Assembly (NCBI GenBank): GCA_024138015.1
Contig: JAMXBB010000003.1
Location: 38,032,806-38,096,805 of the forward strand
From: Lumnitzera littorea
Lineage: Eukaryota; Streptophyta; Magnoliopsida; Myrtales; Combretaceae
Direction: 5' to 3'
Length of the DNA stretch: 64,000 nucleotides
How positions within the stretch are numbered: the first letter of the stretch is position 1; each line of letters opens with the position of its first letter. The notes under the pieces are model-generated. The model worked only from the letters and a program-made list of their open reading frames with translations, made no database searches and was not told the origin of the DNA. The position numbers and the translations under genes were made by a program. This document shows, piece by piece, positions 20,896 through 32,790 of this stretch.

Positions 20896-21755
20896 TACTG
20901 CAAACCATAACCAAGAACAGACAAGGTCGGTCGCTGGATGGGTCTAAGCTTGTAGAAAGCTCAAAAGAGGATTAATGGGGGAAACTGCAAAAGGGCAAAA
21001 TAAAGAATGAAATAGTAAGCAAAACCCATGAACAACTCCAGAGGATATGATGCACCAATGGAACTTTCGAGGACTTACAGCACAATTCGATATGATGCAT
21101 GAATTGGTCCGGTGAGGTTACTTGCCACCTAACCTTGCTTAAGAGCAATGATAAGAGTGTTGCCAAGAGTAAACAAGCAGTGTTTACGCAAGGAAGAAAA
21201 GTACTCAAAAGTGTATTAACAATGATCTAATGTTCTTTACAGCTATAAGTACAAGGGTATTTATACCCATAAGTTAGGACAACTATCCTAAAAAGGAAAA
21301 GACAAAAAAGACATTTCCTAAGGAAGTAAAGGTCAGGATACAAAAGGGTAAAAATAAATATACAAGAAAAACAATCATTAGTGTAATGGATTCTATACAT
21401 GATACTATACACATGGCAATGCTACATTAGTAAGGTTATTAGAAGATGTGAACAAAAAGTACGGACAGTTGACTTGTCCGAGTAAGGATAGCTTTGTCAG
21501 TCCAAGGTCTCTCTTTCTTGGCTTCTCGGCAAGAAAGATGTCAAGTAATTGGTTAGCTCGGATGCAAGAGAGTAATCTTCTATTTAGCACACTACAGAAA
21601 GATAGGCGATCATACGGCTTGGCATGAAGGGTGATTTGGTAAGGAAGTACTCAACCTTGATAGGGGTCGGCTAGAATAAAAGGATTTGTCGAGCTAGTCC
21701 TTCTAGTCCTTGGGCTTAGTTGTGAGTCAAGGGTCTAGTAGCTTGATTCCCATAA
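20896..21755 (-). repeat. 3' LTR of element 3
   Basis: 860 bp. On the minus strand it starts TTATGGGAATCAAGC directly after a polypurine tract (CCGAAGGGAA, 21756-21765) and ends TTTGCAGTA, a mutated form of the family end CGCAACA. Confidence 0.9.
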
Positions 21756-21879
21756 TTCCCTTCGGGTTATTTTGGATTTGGGATCAAATTCTATTGGTCT
21801 TCGCTTAGTTCTCCGTTAGGGTGATTCGGATTGAGATCGATGATGTTGAAGGCATCAAAAACCACATAGCCTTCGAGCA

Positions 21880-23410
21880 ATTCCAATATTTAAGCATTAT
21901 CATTGATCTTCTAAAGGATTCTGAAACGTCCTTTCGCTTTTGCAAATAATTTGTTCTACCTCTTGTTCAGGATCCATTCCTTGCTAAGGTGTAGCCACAC
22001 TAAGTCTCTTGGATGAAATTGTTTGGTCATCCTACCCTTAGTCTTTTCTTACATTCTTCTAGCAACTTGGTCAATGTGCTACGTGACCTTATCATAGATG
22101 TACTGAAGGGATTGTGCTCTGGTCAATGTGTTAGGGTCCTCTTACACGGGTATTAGTATAGGGGCATGGTTGAGGGGCAACTTGAGATTGAACCTATAGA
22201 CTACCTAGAATAGACTTTGCTTATTGGTGTCATGTACTGTTTGATTATAGGTGAACTCAACTATTGGCAGGTAAACATCCTAATCAGCCAAGTTCTTGCC
22301 TGTTGCAGCTTGGAGCAGTGACCCTAAAGTACGATTAACCACCTTTATTTGGCCATCAATTTGGGGGTGACATAAGGTATTGAAAAGTAATTTATTTTCC
22401 AATGAATGCCATAAGGTTCTCTAGAAATGGCTCAAGAACTTTGGGTCTTTATTAGAAACTACACTTCTCGACATGCTGTGTATCCACACAATCTTCTATA
22501 AGAAAAGAGAAGCAATAACCGAAGCGTCATTAGTTTTAGTGCAGGGCATGAAGTATGCCATCTTACTGAACCTATCCACAATGACCATTATAGAATCTTT
22601 GCCTCAAGCAGTTCACGGTAGTCCGAGGACAAAGTCCATGCTCAACTCAATCTACAACCTCGTTGGAATAGGTAAGGGCATTGCTCTCCCTTACTCGGCT
22701 CGATATTTAGCCTTCTTGCCTACGACATAGCTTTCGACAACTGGTTGTACATCTCTCCTCATTCTTGACTAAAAGAAGTGACCATTCAACAGTTCATAGG
22801 CCTTCCTTTCTCCAAAATGTCTGGAGAGCCCTCCACTGTAAGCTTCCCTGATCAGTAACTCCTTTGGTAAATAATTTGGCATGCGTAATTTTTTGCTTTG
22901 GAATAAGTAACCATCCTCTACATGATACTTATCTACTGTCTTTCTTCAACACTTCATGAAATTATGGGATCGAAGTGTAGATCCTCGGAATACTGTTCTC
23001 TGATACTTACAAACCCAAATAGTCTAGTTTATAACTTTGATAAGAGCACATATCTCCTTGAAAAAGCATATACAACTACATTACTCTTTCCTTGCTTGTA
23101 CCTTATCACAAAATTGAATCCTTCAAGGAATTCAACCCATCTCACCTACCACTTTGACAACTTAGTCTGACTTCAAAGGTACCTCAGCGTTTCATGGTTA
23201 GTATATATGACAAATTCTCTCGGCAGTAAATAGTGCTGCCATACTTGTGATGCTCGGATTAGTGCCAAAAGTTCTTTATCATATATGGAGTAATTCAACT
23301 GGGGTCCTCGGAGCTTCTCATTGTGGAAAGCAATTGGTCGGCCATCCTACATTAGGACAACGCCTATTCTAATGCTTGATGCATCACATTTTAGCTCAAA
23401 AATTTTGTCA
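21880..23410 (-). pseudogene. RNase H and integrase pseudogene of element 3
   Basis: Read on the minus strand: RNase H blocks run from about 23410 down to 23170 ([30 protein letters not shown]). The integrase zinc region and core follow to about 21900. Near 22300-22345 the block HPQIDGQIKVVNRTL shows the position of the catalytic Glu changed to Lys, the same change as in element 2. The plus-strand frames at 22473-22730, 22922-23170 and 23321-23569 are shadows of this pol region. Several stops break it. Confidence 0.75.
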
Positions 23411-23419
23411 AAGTTGGGT

Positions 23420-24310
23420 AATACTAACATCGGGGTGAAGGTCAATATTTCTTTTACCTCAGTAAAGCTCTTCTCCTTCCTTTCTCCCCATCAGAAGTTG
23501 GTGTTTTTCTTCATTAGTTCAGTAAGTAGCATAGTGAAGGTACTGAAATTCATTATGAATCTTCTGTAGAATGAAGCTAGTCCATGGAAACTTCTCATGT
23601 CGGCGCAAGTAGTAAGAGTCAGCCACTCAACAATTACTCAAATCTTTTCATCATCGACTCGTAAGCCTCCTCCACTAACTACATAGCTCAAGAATACCAC
23701 TTCTTCCTAGCAAAAGCAACATTTCTTTATATTATTGAATAATCTCTTGGCATGGAGGATATCCAAGACAACTCTGAGATGTTTATAGTGACTCGGCATG
23801 TTGGTACTGTAGACAAGGATGTCCTCAAAGTACACCACGATACACTTTCTTATGAGATGTCTCAGTATATGGTTCATTAGTCTCATGAAAGTGCTCAGGG
23901 CATTCAATAAGCCAAAGGGCATGACCATCTATTCATAAAGTTCACGTCGAATTTTGAACGCAGTCTTCCACTCATCTCCTAGCCTCATGCGGATTTGGTG
24001 GTAGCCAAATTTAAGATCAATCTTGCTGAACATCTTGGCTCCATTCAATTCATCCAAAATGCCTTCCAACTTCGGGATCGGATACCTATATTTGATCATG
24101 ATCTTGTTCACAACTCAATTATCTACACACATTTGCCAAGTTTTGTACTTATTCGATACTAAAAGTGCAGGCATAGCATAAGAGCTGAGACTCTCTCTTA
24201 CATAGCCTTTCCCCAGCAACTCATTAACTTATCGTTGGAGCTTAGAAGCTTGCCGAGGGTTCATCTAATAAGTTAGCTTATTCGGCAGTGTAGTGTTGGG
24301 TATTAAATCA
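23420..24310 (-). pseudogene. Reverse transcriptase pseudogene of element 3
   Basis: Two adjoining minus frames, 24111-23929 and 23928-23707, carry [53 protein letters not shown] and YFEDILVYS. The catalytic YFDD is changed to YFED. One stop, after ELYE, separates the two frames; the rest of the palm region is well kept. This is the best-preserved reverse transcriptase of the three gypsy copies. Confidence 0.85.
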
Positions 24311-24699
24311 ATACAGTGCTCTATGCCTCGAGTTGAGGGCAACTGGTTAAGTAACTATTTGGGGAACAGGTCGGCATATTCATCTAACAACTCTTTGATC
24401 TCCTAAGGTAACTTACCCCGATCCTTCATTTCCAATGGTTGCCTAACCAACAAAAGGGTTGACTCATTAGCATTGATGGCCTCTCAAAGTTCGGTTCTAC
24501 TCATCACTAAAGCCTTCTTCGATCTGTGAGTAGGTTTCGTTTGCAACTTATTAACTTCTCTCGGTGGCATCGGATTTAGTGTGATCTTTCGGTCATCCTT
24601 CTTGAACATATACGTATTCCTATAGCTATCATGTATAACTTTCCTATCAAACAACTACGGTTTACCCAGCAACACATGGGAAGCATACATGGGCAGTAC

Positions 24700-25220
24700 G
24701 TCGCAGAGAATCTGGTTAGAGTAATTCTTTATAGTGATCGGCAGTAGTATTTGCCAAGTGACATGTAATGTTCCTTTCTCTCTCAACTAGTGCAACTTGT
24801 AGGGCCTTAGATGTGTAACAGTTGGTAACTTCAGTTTTCAAAACAAGATCGGCTGATGCCACATTGGTGTAGCTTCTACTATTTACGATGAGGGTGCACA
24901 CCTGATCATTCACCTTAGAGGTGGTATAAAACAAATTCTCTCTCTACTCCTTCTCTCGCGAGGGTTCTACGTTCATAGTGTGTCGGATAACCATAAGTAA
25001 TTTGTCCAAGTGTTCAGCAAATACGTCCTCCTCAATAAGCTCTTTCTTGGCATTTTCTTTCTCGGCAAGAACCTCCTCCTCCTCAGGTTCCTCATCCGTA
25101 CTTTCTACTTCTAACTTCGGGATGTCTCCCTTGATGACCATTGTCCTTTGATTCAAGCACTAAGCAGCCATGTGTCCAAACCCTTGACATTTGAAGCACT
25201 TGATTTGGCTAGTTTTCCTG
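24700..25220 (-). pseudogene. Zinc knuckle and protease pseudogene of element 3
   Basis: On the minus strand CFKCQGFGHMAA*C near 25160-25205 is a CCHC knuckle, complete except for one Gln-to-stop change. The acidic linker at 25156-24944 (EEPEEEEVLAEKEN) follows. Then 24934-24716 has CTLIVNSRSYTNVAS, where the protease DSGS motif is altered to NSRS. These parts bind RNA and cleave the polyprotein in active relatives. Confidence 0.8.
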
Positions 25221-25239
25221 CTAGACCCTTGCCCCTTCT

Positions 25240-26280
25240 CATAAGTTTAGGTTAGCACTTCACTATCAGGTCGGCCTTTCTACTCAGTTCTTACATCAAC
25301 CTTTCTACTCGGCTCTATGCTTAACTAAGCTCAGTAACCTGCCTGTCCGAGTCGGCTAGTTAGCATCCTTGCCAATACTCAGCTCTTTCTTTTCCTCTTT
25401 ACTCTCCAGGCAATCCTAATAGCTTCATTTATTATGTCAAATCGTTGGAACTCCACAATGTCTCGAATGTCTCCTTTTAACCCAGTAATGAATCTTGAAA
25501 CAGTTTGAGCTGGTGATTCCTCTATTTCACAATGGATCATTAGCATTTGAAACTCTTAAATATACTCATCAAGAGTTCAACCTCCTTGTCTTAACTCCTA
25601 AAGCCGAGTGAAAGTGTCTTACAGATAAGTTTTCGGCACAAACCTATTTCTAAGCACTCTCTTCATCTAAGGCCAAGTGTTAATCTCTTGATCTCAATAT
25701 CCCTCTTGTCTTCAATATCTCAATATCCCTCTTGTCTTCTCATGGCTTGAAAATTCTTCCACTACATAACGGCATATCTAGAGAATTCAATAGCAACAGT
25801 TCTCTCCTTCTCATAATCCTCATATTGACGGTAATCAAACATACGCTCTACCTTCTCTTCCTACTCTAGATACTCATCAACATTCCTAGATCCATTGAAA
25901 CTCGGAATCTAAAGCTTCACATGGTTGGATGCTCTGGGGATTTGTACATGTTCTTCTTCAAAATACTCTTCTTCCTCTTCATCAAGCTCTCTTAGGTCTA
26001 TCCTTCGCCTTACTCATTCACCAACTCCTCCACCTCAAATGGGTCAAGCTAGGTTCTGACCTCTAATAGGTCGAGCAGCTTGGAGAGTATTTTATGTAGC
26101 CTTAGTGGGTCAGTAAGATAATGCATGAATAGCTCGAGTCAAATCTACTAAGAGGTTAGCTACCTCATCAAGCCTCTCATCAGTACTTCTAAGGGCTCCC
26201 TAAGACTGTCATCCCTAATGGATAACTCCACTATCATCACCAGTACCAACATTTATATTTAAGTCTGTCATTTTTTCTCA
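25240..26280 (-). pseudogene. gag pseudogene of element 3
   Basis: The minus strand matches gag of element 2 along its length (KL-IPSFNGS near 25900, YEDYEKERTVAIEF near 25810, LRQGG..VDEYI near 25570, then a Ser/Arg-rich linker). Stops and frameshifts are present. A local duplication of about 25 bases (CTCAATATCCCTCTTGTCTT repeated) lies near 25695-25740. Confidence 0.7.
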
Positions 26281-26429
26281 TGGATTCAAAGCTCAAACAA
26301 ACACTTTAGGAAATTAACAATTAACATCACAACAATCAATTGAACACAATAACTTGCTCTATTTCACACATGCAAAACAAAGTATAATAGAACTTTAAGA
26401 AGAACTACTATAGTTCATACAAAACCTCC

Positions 26430-26441
26430 GCTCTGATATCA
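26430..26441 (-). promoter_or_regulatory. Primer-binding site of element 3
   Basis: The minus strand reads TGATATCAGAGC three bases after the LTR end, one mismatch to the complement of initiator Met-tRNA. Confidence 0.85.
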
Positions 26442-26444
26442 AGA

Positions 26445-27303
26445 TGTTGCGAATCGTGACCAAGAACAGATAAGGTCGATCGTTGGATGAGTTCAAGCTT
26501 GCCGAAAGCTTAAAAGAGGATTAATGGGGGAAAGTGCAAAAGGGCAAAATGAAGAATGAAATAGTAAGCAAAACCTACGAATAGCTCCAGAGGATATGAC
26601 GCACCAATGGAACTTCTAAGGACTTATGGCACAATTTGATATGATGCACGAATTGGTTTAGTGAGGTTACTCGTCACCTAACCTTGCTTAAGGGAAAGGA
26701 TAAGAGTGTTATTGAGAGTAAATAAGCGGTGTTTATGTGAGGAAGAAAAGTACTCAAAAGTATATTAAGAATGATTTGATGTTCTTTATAGCTACGAGTA
26801 CAAGGGTATTTATACCTATAAGTTAGAGCAACTTACCTAAAAAGGAAAAGACAAAAGGGCATTTCCTAAGAAAGTAAAGATCAGGATACAAAAGGGTAAA
26901 AATGAATATATAAGAAAAACAATCATTGGTGCAATGGATTCTACACATGATACTATACACGTGGCGATGCTACATTGGCGAGGTTGTTAGAAGATGCAAA
27001 CAAAAAGCACGGATAGCTGGCTTATCCAAGTAAGGATGGCTTTGTCAATCTGGGGTCTCTCTTTCTTGGCTTCTTGGTAAAGAAGATGTTGAGTAATTAG
27101 TTAGCTTAGATGCAAGAGAGTAATCTTCTATTTGGTATACTACAAAAAGATAGGCAGTCATACAACTTGACATGAAGGGTGATTTAGCAAGAAAGTACTC
27201 GACCTCGATAGAGGTCGACTAGAACAAAAGGATTCATCAAGCCAGTCCCTCTAGTCTTCGAGCTCGACTGCGAGTCAAGGGTCTGGTAGCTTGATTCCCA
27301 TCA
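26445..27303 (-). repeat. 5' LTR of element 3
   Basis: 859 bp. On the minus strand it starts TGATGGGAATCAAGC, the intact family start, and ends GATTCGCAACA. The inverted TATA motif is near 26816. Confidence 0.9.
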
Positions 27304-27308
27304 AATTA

Positions 27309-28880
27309 CCTTCCACAGTGAGAAGCTCTAAGGACCACAGTTGAATTACTTCATGTATGATAAGGAACTTTTGGTACTAATCTGAGCACCACAAGTATAG
27401 TAGCATTATTTACTACTGAGAGAATTTGACATATATACTAACCATAAATCACCAAGGTACCTTCGAAGTTAGACCAAGTTGTCGAAGCAGTAGGTTAGAT
27501 GGGTTGAATTCCTTAAAGGATTCAATTTTGTAATAAAAATACAAGTAAGGAAAGAGCAACGTAGTTGTAGATGCTCTTTCGAGAAGGCATGTGCTTTTAT
27601 CTAAACTACATACCCGGTTGTTTAGGTTCACAAGTATCAAGGAGTAGTACTCTGAGGATCTACACTTTAGACCCATACTTGTATGATGTCTTGATAGAAG
27701 AATAGTAGACAAGTACCATGTAGAGAATGCTTACTTATTCCGAAGTGGGAAACTGTACGTGTTGACTTGTTCCCTAAGGGAGTTATTGATCAGGAAAGCT
27801 CACAGTAGAGGACTCTCTAGACATTTTGGAGAAAGGAAACCTATAAACTGTTGAATGGCCAATTCTTTTAGCCGGCCAAGAATGATTAGCTATGAATGAG
27901 GAGAGATGTATACCGAGTTGTCGAAAGCTATGCCGTTTGCAAGAATGCCAAGTGCCAAGCCAAACAAGGGAGAGCAATGCCCCTATCTATCCTAACGAAG
28001 CCGTGGACTAAATTGAGCATGGATTTTGTTCTTGGATTACCGCGAATTACCTAAAGCAAATATTCTGTAATGGTCATTGTGGATAGGTTCAACAAGATGG
28101 CACACTTCATGCCCTATATCATTACTAATGATGCTTTGGCTATTGCTTCTCTTTTTTTACAAGAGATTGTGTGGATATACGGTGTGTCGAGAAGTGTAGT
28201 CTCTAACAGAGACTCGAAGTTCTTGGGCCATTTCTAAAGAACCTTGTAGCATCAGTTGGGAACCAAATTACTCTTCAATACCTCATGTCACCGCCAAACT
28301 AACGACTAAACAAAGGTGGTTAACCATACTTTAAGATCACTACTCCAAGCTGCAGTGGACAAGAAGTTGGCCAATTAGGACGTCTGCTTATTAGTGGTCG
28401 AGTTCACCTACAACTAAACAGTACATGACACCATCAGGTAGACTCCCTTCGAGGTAGTCTATGAATTCAATCCTAAGTTGCCCCTTAATCATACCCCTGT
28501 ACCAGTACCAACATAAGAGGACCTTGACGCCTCAATCAGAGTACAATCTCTTTAGCACATGTATAACAAGGTCACTCGGCATATCGACCAAGCTACTAGA
28601 AGAATGTGAGAGAAAACCAAGGGTAGGATGGTTAAGCAATTCTAGCTAGGAGACTTGGTATGGCTGCACCTTAGCAAGGAATGGTTTTTGAGCAAGGAAC
28701 AGTTTTCAGGCAAGAGGAAGAACAAATTATCTGTACAGACTGAAGGACCCTTCAAAATTCTTTAAAAGATCAATGACAATGCTTACAAGTTAGAGCTACT
28801 AGAGGATTATGGGGTTTCCGACACCTTTAATATTGCCAACCTCAGTCCATATCACCTTGATGGAGAACTAACCGAAGACT
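27309..28880 (+). pseudogene. RNase H (second part) and integrase pseudogene of element 2
   Basis: RNase H resumes after element 3 with FHSEKL, QLNYFMYDKELL and DHKSPRYLR-like codons. The integrase zinc region (SRGLSRHFGER) is at about 27800. The core shows MDFVLGLPRIT, VDRFNKMAHFMP, NRDSKFLGHF and LGTKLLFNTS. The catalytic Glu in QTN..TKVVN is changed to Lys. The C-terminal block LLEDYGVSDTFNIANLSPY ends before the polypurine tract, with no clear chromodomain. Many stops. Minus frames here are shadows. Confidence 0.82.
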
Positions 28881-28910
28881 ATTTGGATTTGATCCCAAAT
28901 CTAAATCAAC

Positions 28911-28920
28911 CCGAAGGGAA
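28911..28920 (+). promoter_or_regulatory. Polypurine tract of element 2
   Basis: CCGAAGGGAA directly precedes the 3' LTR. The same tract precedes the 3' LTR of element 3 on the other strand. In this family it would prime plus-strand DNA synthesis. Confidence 0.7.
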
Positions 28921-29787
28921 TAATAGGAATCGAACTATTAGCCCTTTAACTTGCAACCGAACTCAAGGACTGGAAGGCTTGACGAGATGTATTCTTCCAC
29001 TCTTACCGAGGCCATATATTGCCTTACTGAGTCACTCTTTAAGCTATGTCGAATGATTGCCAATCTCTCGCAGATAGAATGCTGAGAAATAGATGGCCGA
29101 GACAACATCTAATCTTCCCTCATGCCTGACCACTTACTCAGCATCACCTTTGCCACCTTGCCAAGAGAAAGACCCCGGACTACATAATTCATCCCTACTT
29201 GGATAAGCTAGCCGACTGTACTATTTTGTCTGCATCCTTTAACAACCTCACTAATACAGCATCCCCATGTGTACAGGACCATGTGTGGAATCCACCCCAC
29301 TAATTATTGCTTCTGTGAATATTCATTTTTACCCTTTTGTATTATTGTACATTACCACTTTAAGATAAGCCCCTTTTTGTCTTTTCCCTTTTAGGCAAGT
29401 TACCTTAAATTCTTAGGTATAAATACCCTTTGTATTTGTAAGCTACAAATATACAGATCATCATTAATACACTTGAGTAATTTTTTCTTCCTAATGTAAA
29501 CACTATGCTGTTTTACACCTAGCGTCACTCTTATCTTTTCCCTTAAATAAGGTTAGGTGGCGAGTAACCTTACCGAACTAATTTGTGCATCATATTGAAT
29601 TATGCCATGAGTTCTCAGAAGTTCAATTGGTACATCATATCCTCTAGAGCTATTCGTGGGTTTTGCTTACATTTCATTCATCGTTCATTCCTTTCGTATA
29701 TTTCCCTCATTAACTGTTTCAAGGTTTCTACAAGTTCAAACTCATTTAGCGACCGGCCTTATCAGTTCTTGGTCATGGTTCACAATA
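28921..29787 (+). repeat. 3' LTR of element 2 (867 bp)
   Basis: It begins TAATAGGAATCG and ends GTTCACAATA, followed directly by the TSD CTCTC. It is collinear with the 5' LTR with scattered transitions. Confidence 0.9.
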
Positions 29788-29792
29788 CTCTC

Positions 29793-30960
29793 CCTCTCAC
29801 AAAGTTAAGAATTAAGTAAGGCCCTTATCAATTGACCTAATTGTTTAACAACTTCCCAATCAAGAATAAAAGCATCACTCTTGCCAAAGAACATCACTTA
29901 GCTCGGTTACCACTAGAGTACCCTTGTTATAGCTTGGTACTTCTTATATAAGTCACCATCTCAATGCTATGCCAAAGTCAACTCTCCCTCAAATAATTCA
30001 CCAAAGGACCTACTTAGCTCAACATCTATAGCTCGAAGCCATACCCTTAAATATTCGACAGAGCCCCCTAGCAACTCAAAAGCCAATTGACTTTCGTGTC
30101 ATGCTACTTAATAGCACATCTATCCTAAGTTGAATTACGAAGTATCAATGGTTCGTTACTTATGCCCATTAAAGCCCATCTACGAAACACCTCCTGTTGC
30201 AAACTCATTGATAGCAAGAGCAAGGAGACAAGTATTAGTAATGTGTTTTTTCCTATGAGATTCCTAAGGATGAGCTCAGCCCATAACCTATTAGTTTAAG
30301 AGGATAAGGAAAGGAAGGTAACAAACAGATATAGAAGGGGATAATATCAAAGATTCCCTTCCCATAATCCAAGATATGGGAGAACTCCTATGATCTCTAT
30401 AGCCTAATCAATCCATGCCTCCTCTTTTTGTAAGTAAATTTGCACCCCCCCTCTAAGGGATACCCCTCAAAATCTAGTCACTATCTCTCTTATACCCTTA
30501 TTGTTGGTTTATTCTCAACCATCATTACTAACTTGAGTATCAAAGTATACTCGTAGGAGTTATCTTTAGTGTCCCTCGATAGCTAACGTTTGTTATTTGT
30601 ACAAGCATAAAAAACTAATACTAAGCTAGAGATAGGCCTACACCTCCTTATGGATTATTCATCATCAACAACACTTAATCATGAATCATTATCATATCCA
30701 ATATGCTCATACTTTTTGGAAATTTTCTAAAAAAAAAAAAATAATATACACATATTTACAAACACATATGGTTTTTTGGAATTCTACTGATTGATGGGCT
30801 GACTTGCATAATTCTCAAAGGAAGATCTATTCCTTTATATTCAATGTTGAAAGGAATAGTTAACTTAAGTTGCACCTTAATTAAGTATAAGTTACAGAGG
30901 ATGGTCCACAAATGCAGCAATTTGAGTTATGGCTAGCTATCAAATGGTCACTGTAATCCT
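29793..30960. other. Non-coding stretch between elements 2 and 4
   Basis: No gene or complete element is recognised. 30490-30660 looks like a piece of an LTR (TTGTTGGTTTATTCTCAACC...), but no boundaries could be fixed. A 12-A run lies near 30731. Confidence 0.35.
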
Positions 30961-31194
30961 CGATAAAATTTCAATAATTGGCTAAATGCCCATTCTTTAT
31001 TGATCTTTTCCATTAAATAGAGAATTCTGTACAACTTATTTTTAGAGGGAATGTATTCTCTATCAATACATTAATTATTGATATCCTCTAAAAGATAAGA
31101 AAATAAATAACAATAGTCTATAATAATTGAGATATATTCCCAATCAAATAATTTATGCAATAATCTCTATATTAATGTCTATTAATTTCTACCA
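30961..31194 (-). repeat. 3' LTR of copia element 4
   Basis: 234 bp. On the minus strand it starts TGGTAGAAATTAATAG after the polypurine tract and ends AAATTTTATCG (the usual TGTCA end mutated). Confidence 0.85.
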
Positions 31195-31499
31195 TTGATA
31201 TCCCCCCTAAAATTGATGCTGGTGGATCTACAAGCACGAATTTGTCAATAAGAAAATAATGTGGATGCCGAAAGAGAGCCTTAGTGAATACATTAGTAGT
31301 TTAGAGAGCAAAGGTGATATGTAGGAGAGAGATAACACGAGCATCACATGCTTCACAAATAGAGTGACAATCCACTTCAATGTACTTGGTGCACTTATAG
31401 AATATTAGGTTAGCCACAATTTGAATTGTGTTAGTATTATTAGCATGAAGCGAAGTAGGCTCAATTTAGGTAAACCCAAGCTCATCTAATAATCCTTGA

Positions 31500-32790
31500 A
31501 GCCAAAAAATTTAGAATAGGCAGAAGACATTGCACGATATTTAGACTTTGTAAAGGACCCAAATACTAGGTCTTGCTTTTTACTTTTCCAAGAAACAAGA
31601 GAGTTACTAAGAAACATATACCAGCTAGTAATCGAACATCAAGTATTAGAACATCCAACCTAATCAACATCATTACATGAAACCAAATGTATAAGAGAAT
31701 CCTTGGGAAAGAAAAGACCTCCAGTTGTAGTGCCTTCCAGGTATCGAATAATGCAATGGACAGTAGCAAGATGAAGATGTATAGGAGCTTATCACATAAA
31801 TTGATTAACTTGTTGAACCGCAAAGGAAATATTAGGTCAAGTATTAGTTAGATAGTTTAAGCTCCCCATCAACTATTTATGTGAAAAGGGATCAAAAAGA
31901 AAATCTCCCTCACCACGATGATATTTGACATTCAATTCCACTAGAGTATCAACAAGACAACCATCTTAAAGGCTAACCAAATTAAGTCACTCTTGAACAT
32001 AATTATGCTGGTGTAATAAAAGAAAATACCAATAGAAGTAGAATGCACCTCTCAAGACCTAAAAAGTACCTACAGAAGACCTAATTCCTTCATATGAATG
32101 GAATGTTGAAGATGCTCTTAAAGTTGAGAAATCAATTTAGAGTCAGTTCTTGTAATAATAATATCATTAACATAAACCAAGAGCAAAATAATTCCATTAG
32201 CATTGTTGCAAAGGAATAGAGAGGAATCATACTAACTTTGAACAAAAGAGAAGTTAACAAGCGTAGATTGGAACTTACCAAACCAAGCATGTAATGACTA
32301 TTTCAGGACATAGAGTGACCATCTTAACTTATAAACATCAAAAGACAGTGTAGAAAATAATCTTGGTGGTGGAGTCATATAAATCTCTTCCTTAAGACAT
32401 GTAAAAAGGCATTCTTAACATCCATCTGATGCAATTTCCAACCTTTAAAAGCAGTAATGGCTAGAAGAAGTTGCATAGTTGTCATCTTTGCAACGGGTAC
32501 AAATGTTTCCTCATAATCTACCCAGTATGCTGATCGATTACCAAGTGCCACCAACCTCGCTTTATATCTCTTGAGCGACCTATCAGATTGTAGCTTAATA
32601 GAGTATATCCATTTATAACTGGTGGGCTTTACACCAATAGGGCAAGGAACAATATCTTAATTATAATTCTCTTGAAGAGCCTGTAGCTCTTCTTACATAG
32701 CTTTGACCTAGCATGCATGTTTCATTGCTTGAGAATAAGAAGAAGGAACTGGAGTAATGATTAAAGTAGCTGCAAAGCCAAATTGATCAA
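31500..32790 (-). pseudogene. Reverse transcriptase and RNase H pseudogene of copia element 4
   Basis: Minus-strand blocks: the reverse transcriptase start near 32560 (ARLVALGNR-like), WKLHQMDV..AFLH near 32400, LLVYVNDIIITR near 32150-32180 where the catalytic YVDD is changed to YVND, and QLQEHLQHSIHMKELG. RNase H follows at 31880-31560, including LKAL-LEVFSFPRI and LDVLILDVRLLAG. Frames are broken repeatedly. Confidence 0.8.

Larger units (their letters stand above)
20896..27303 (-). mobile_element. Ty3/gypsy element 3, same family, nested in element 2
   Basis: A complete 6.4-kb copy on the minus strand, inserted in the RNase H codons of element 2. The TSD is AATTG (20891-20895) against AATTA (27304-27308), one change in five. 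Removing the insert and one TSD restores a continuous RNase H frame (GRRIAFHSEKL). LTRs of about 860 bp flank gag with zinc knuckle, protease, reverse transcriptase, RNase H and integrase. It is clearly younger than element 2, yet its genes are also broken. Confidence 0.93.
17646..29787 (+). mobile_element. Ty3/gypsy element 2, complete but split by element 3
   Basis: A full-length Ty3/gypsy retrotransposon with both LTRs and a perfect 5-bp TSD, CTCTC (17641-17645 and 29788-29792). Without the nested element 3 it is about 5.7 kb. Order: 5' LTR, Met-tRNA primer-binding site, gag, a shortened protease region, reverse transcriptase, RNase H (split), integrase, polypurine tract, 3' LTR. All genes contain stops, many at Trp or Gln codons by transitions. 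The gag zinc knuckle and the start of protease are missing compared with element 3, an internal deletion near 19430. Confidence 0.92.
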
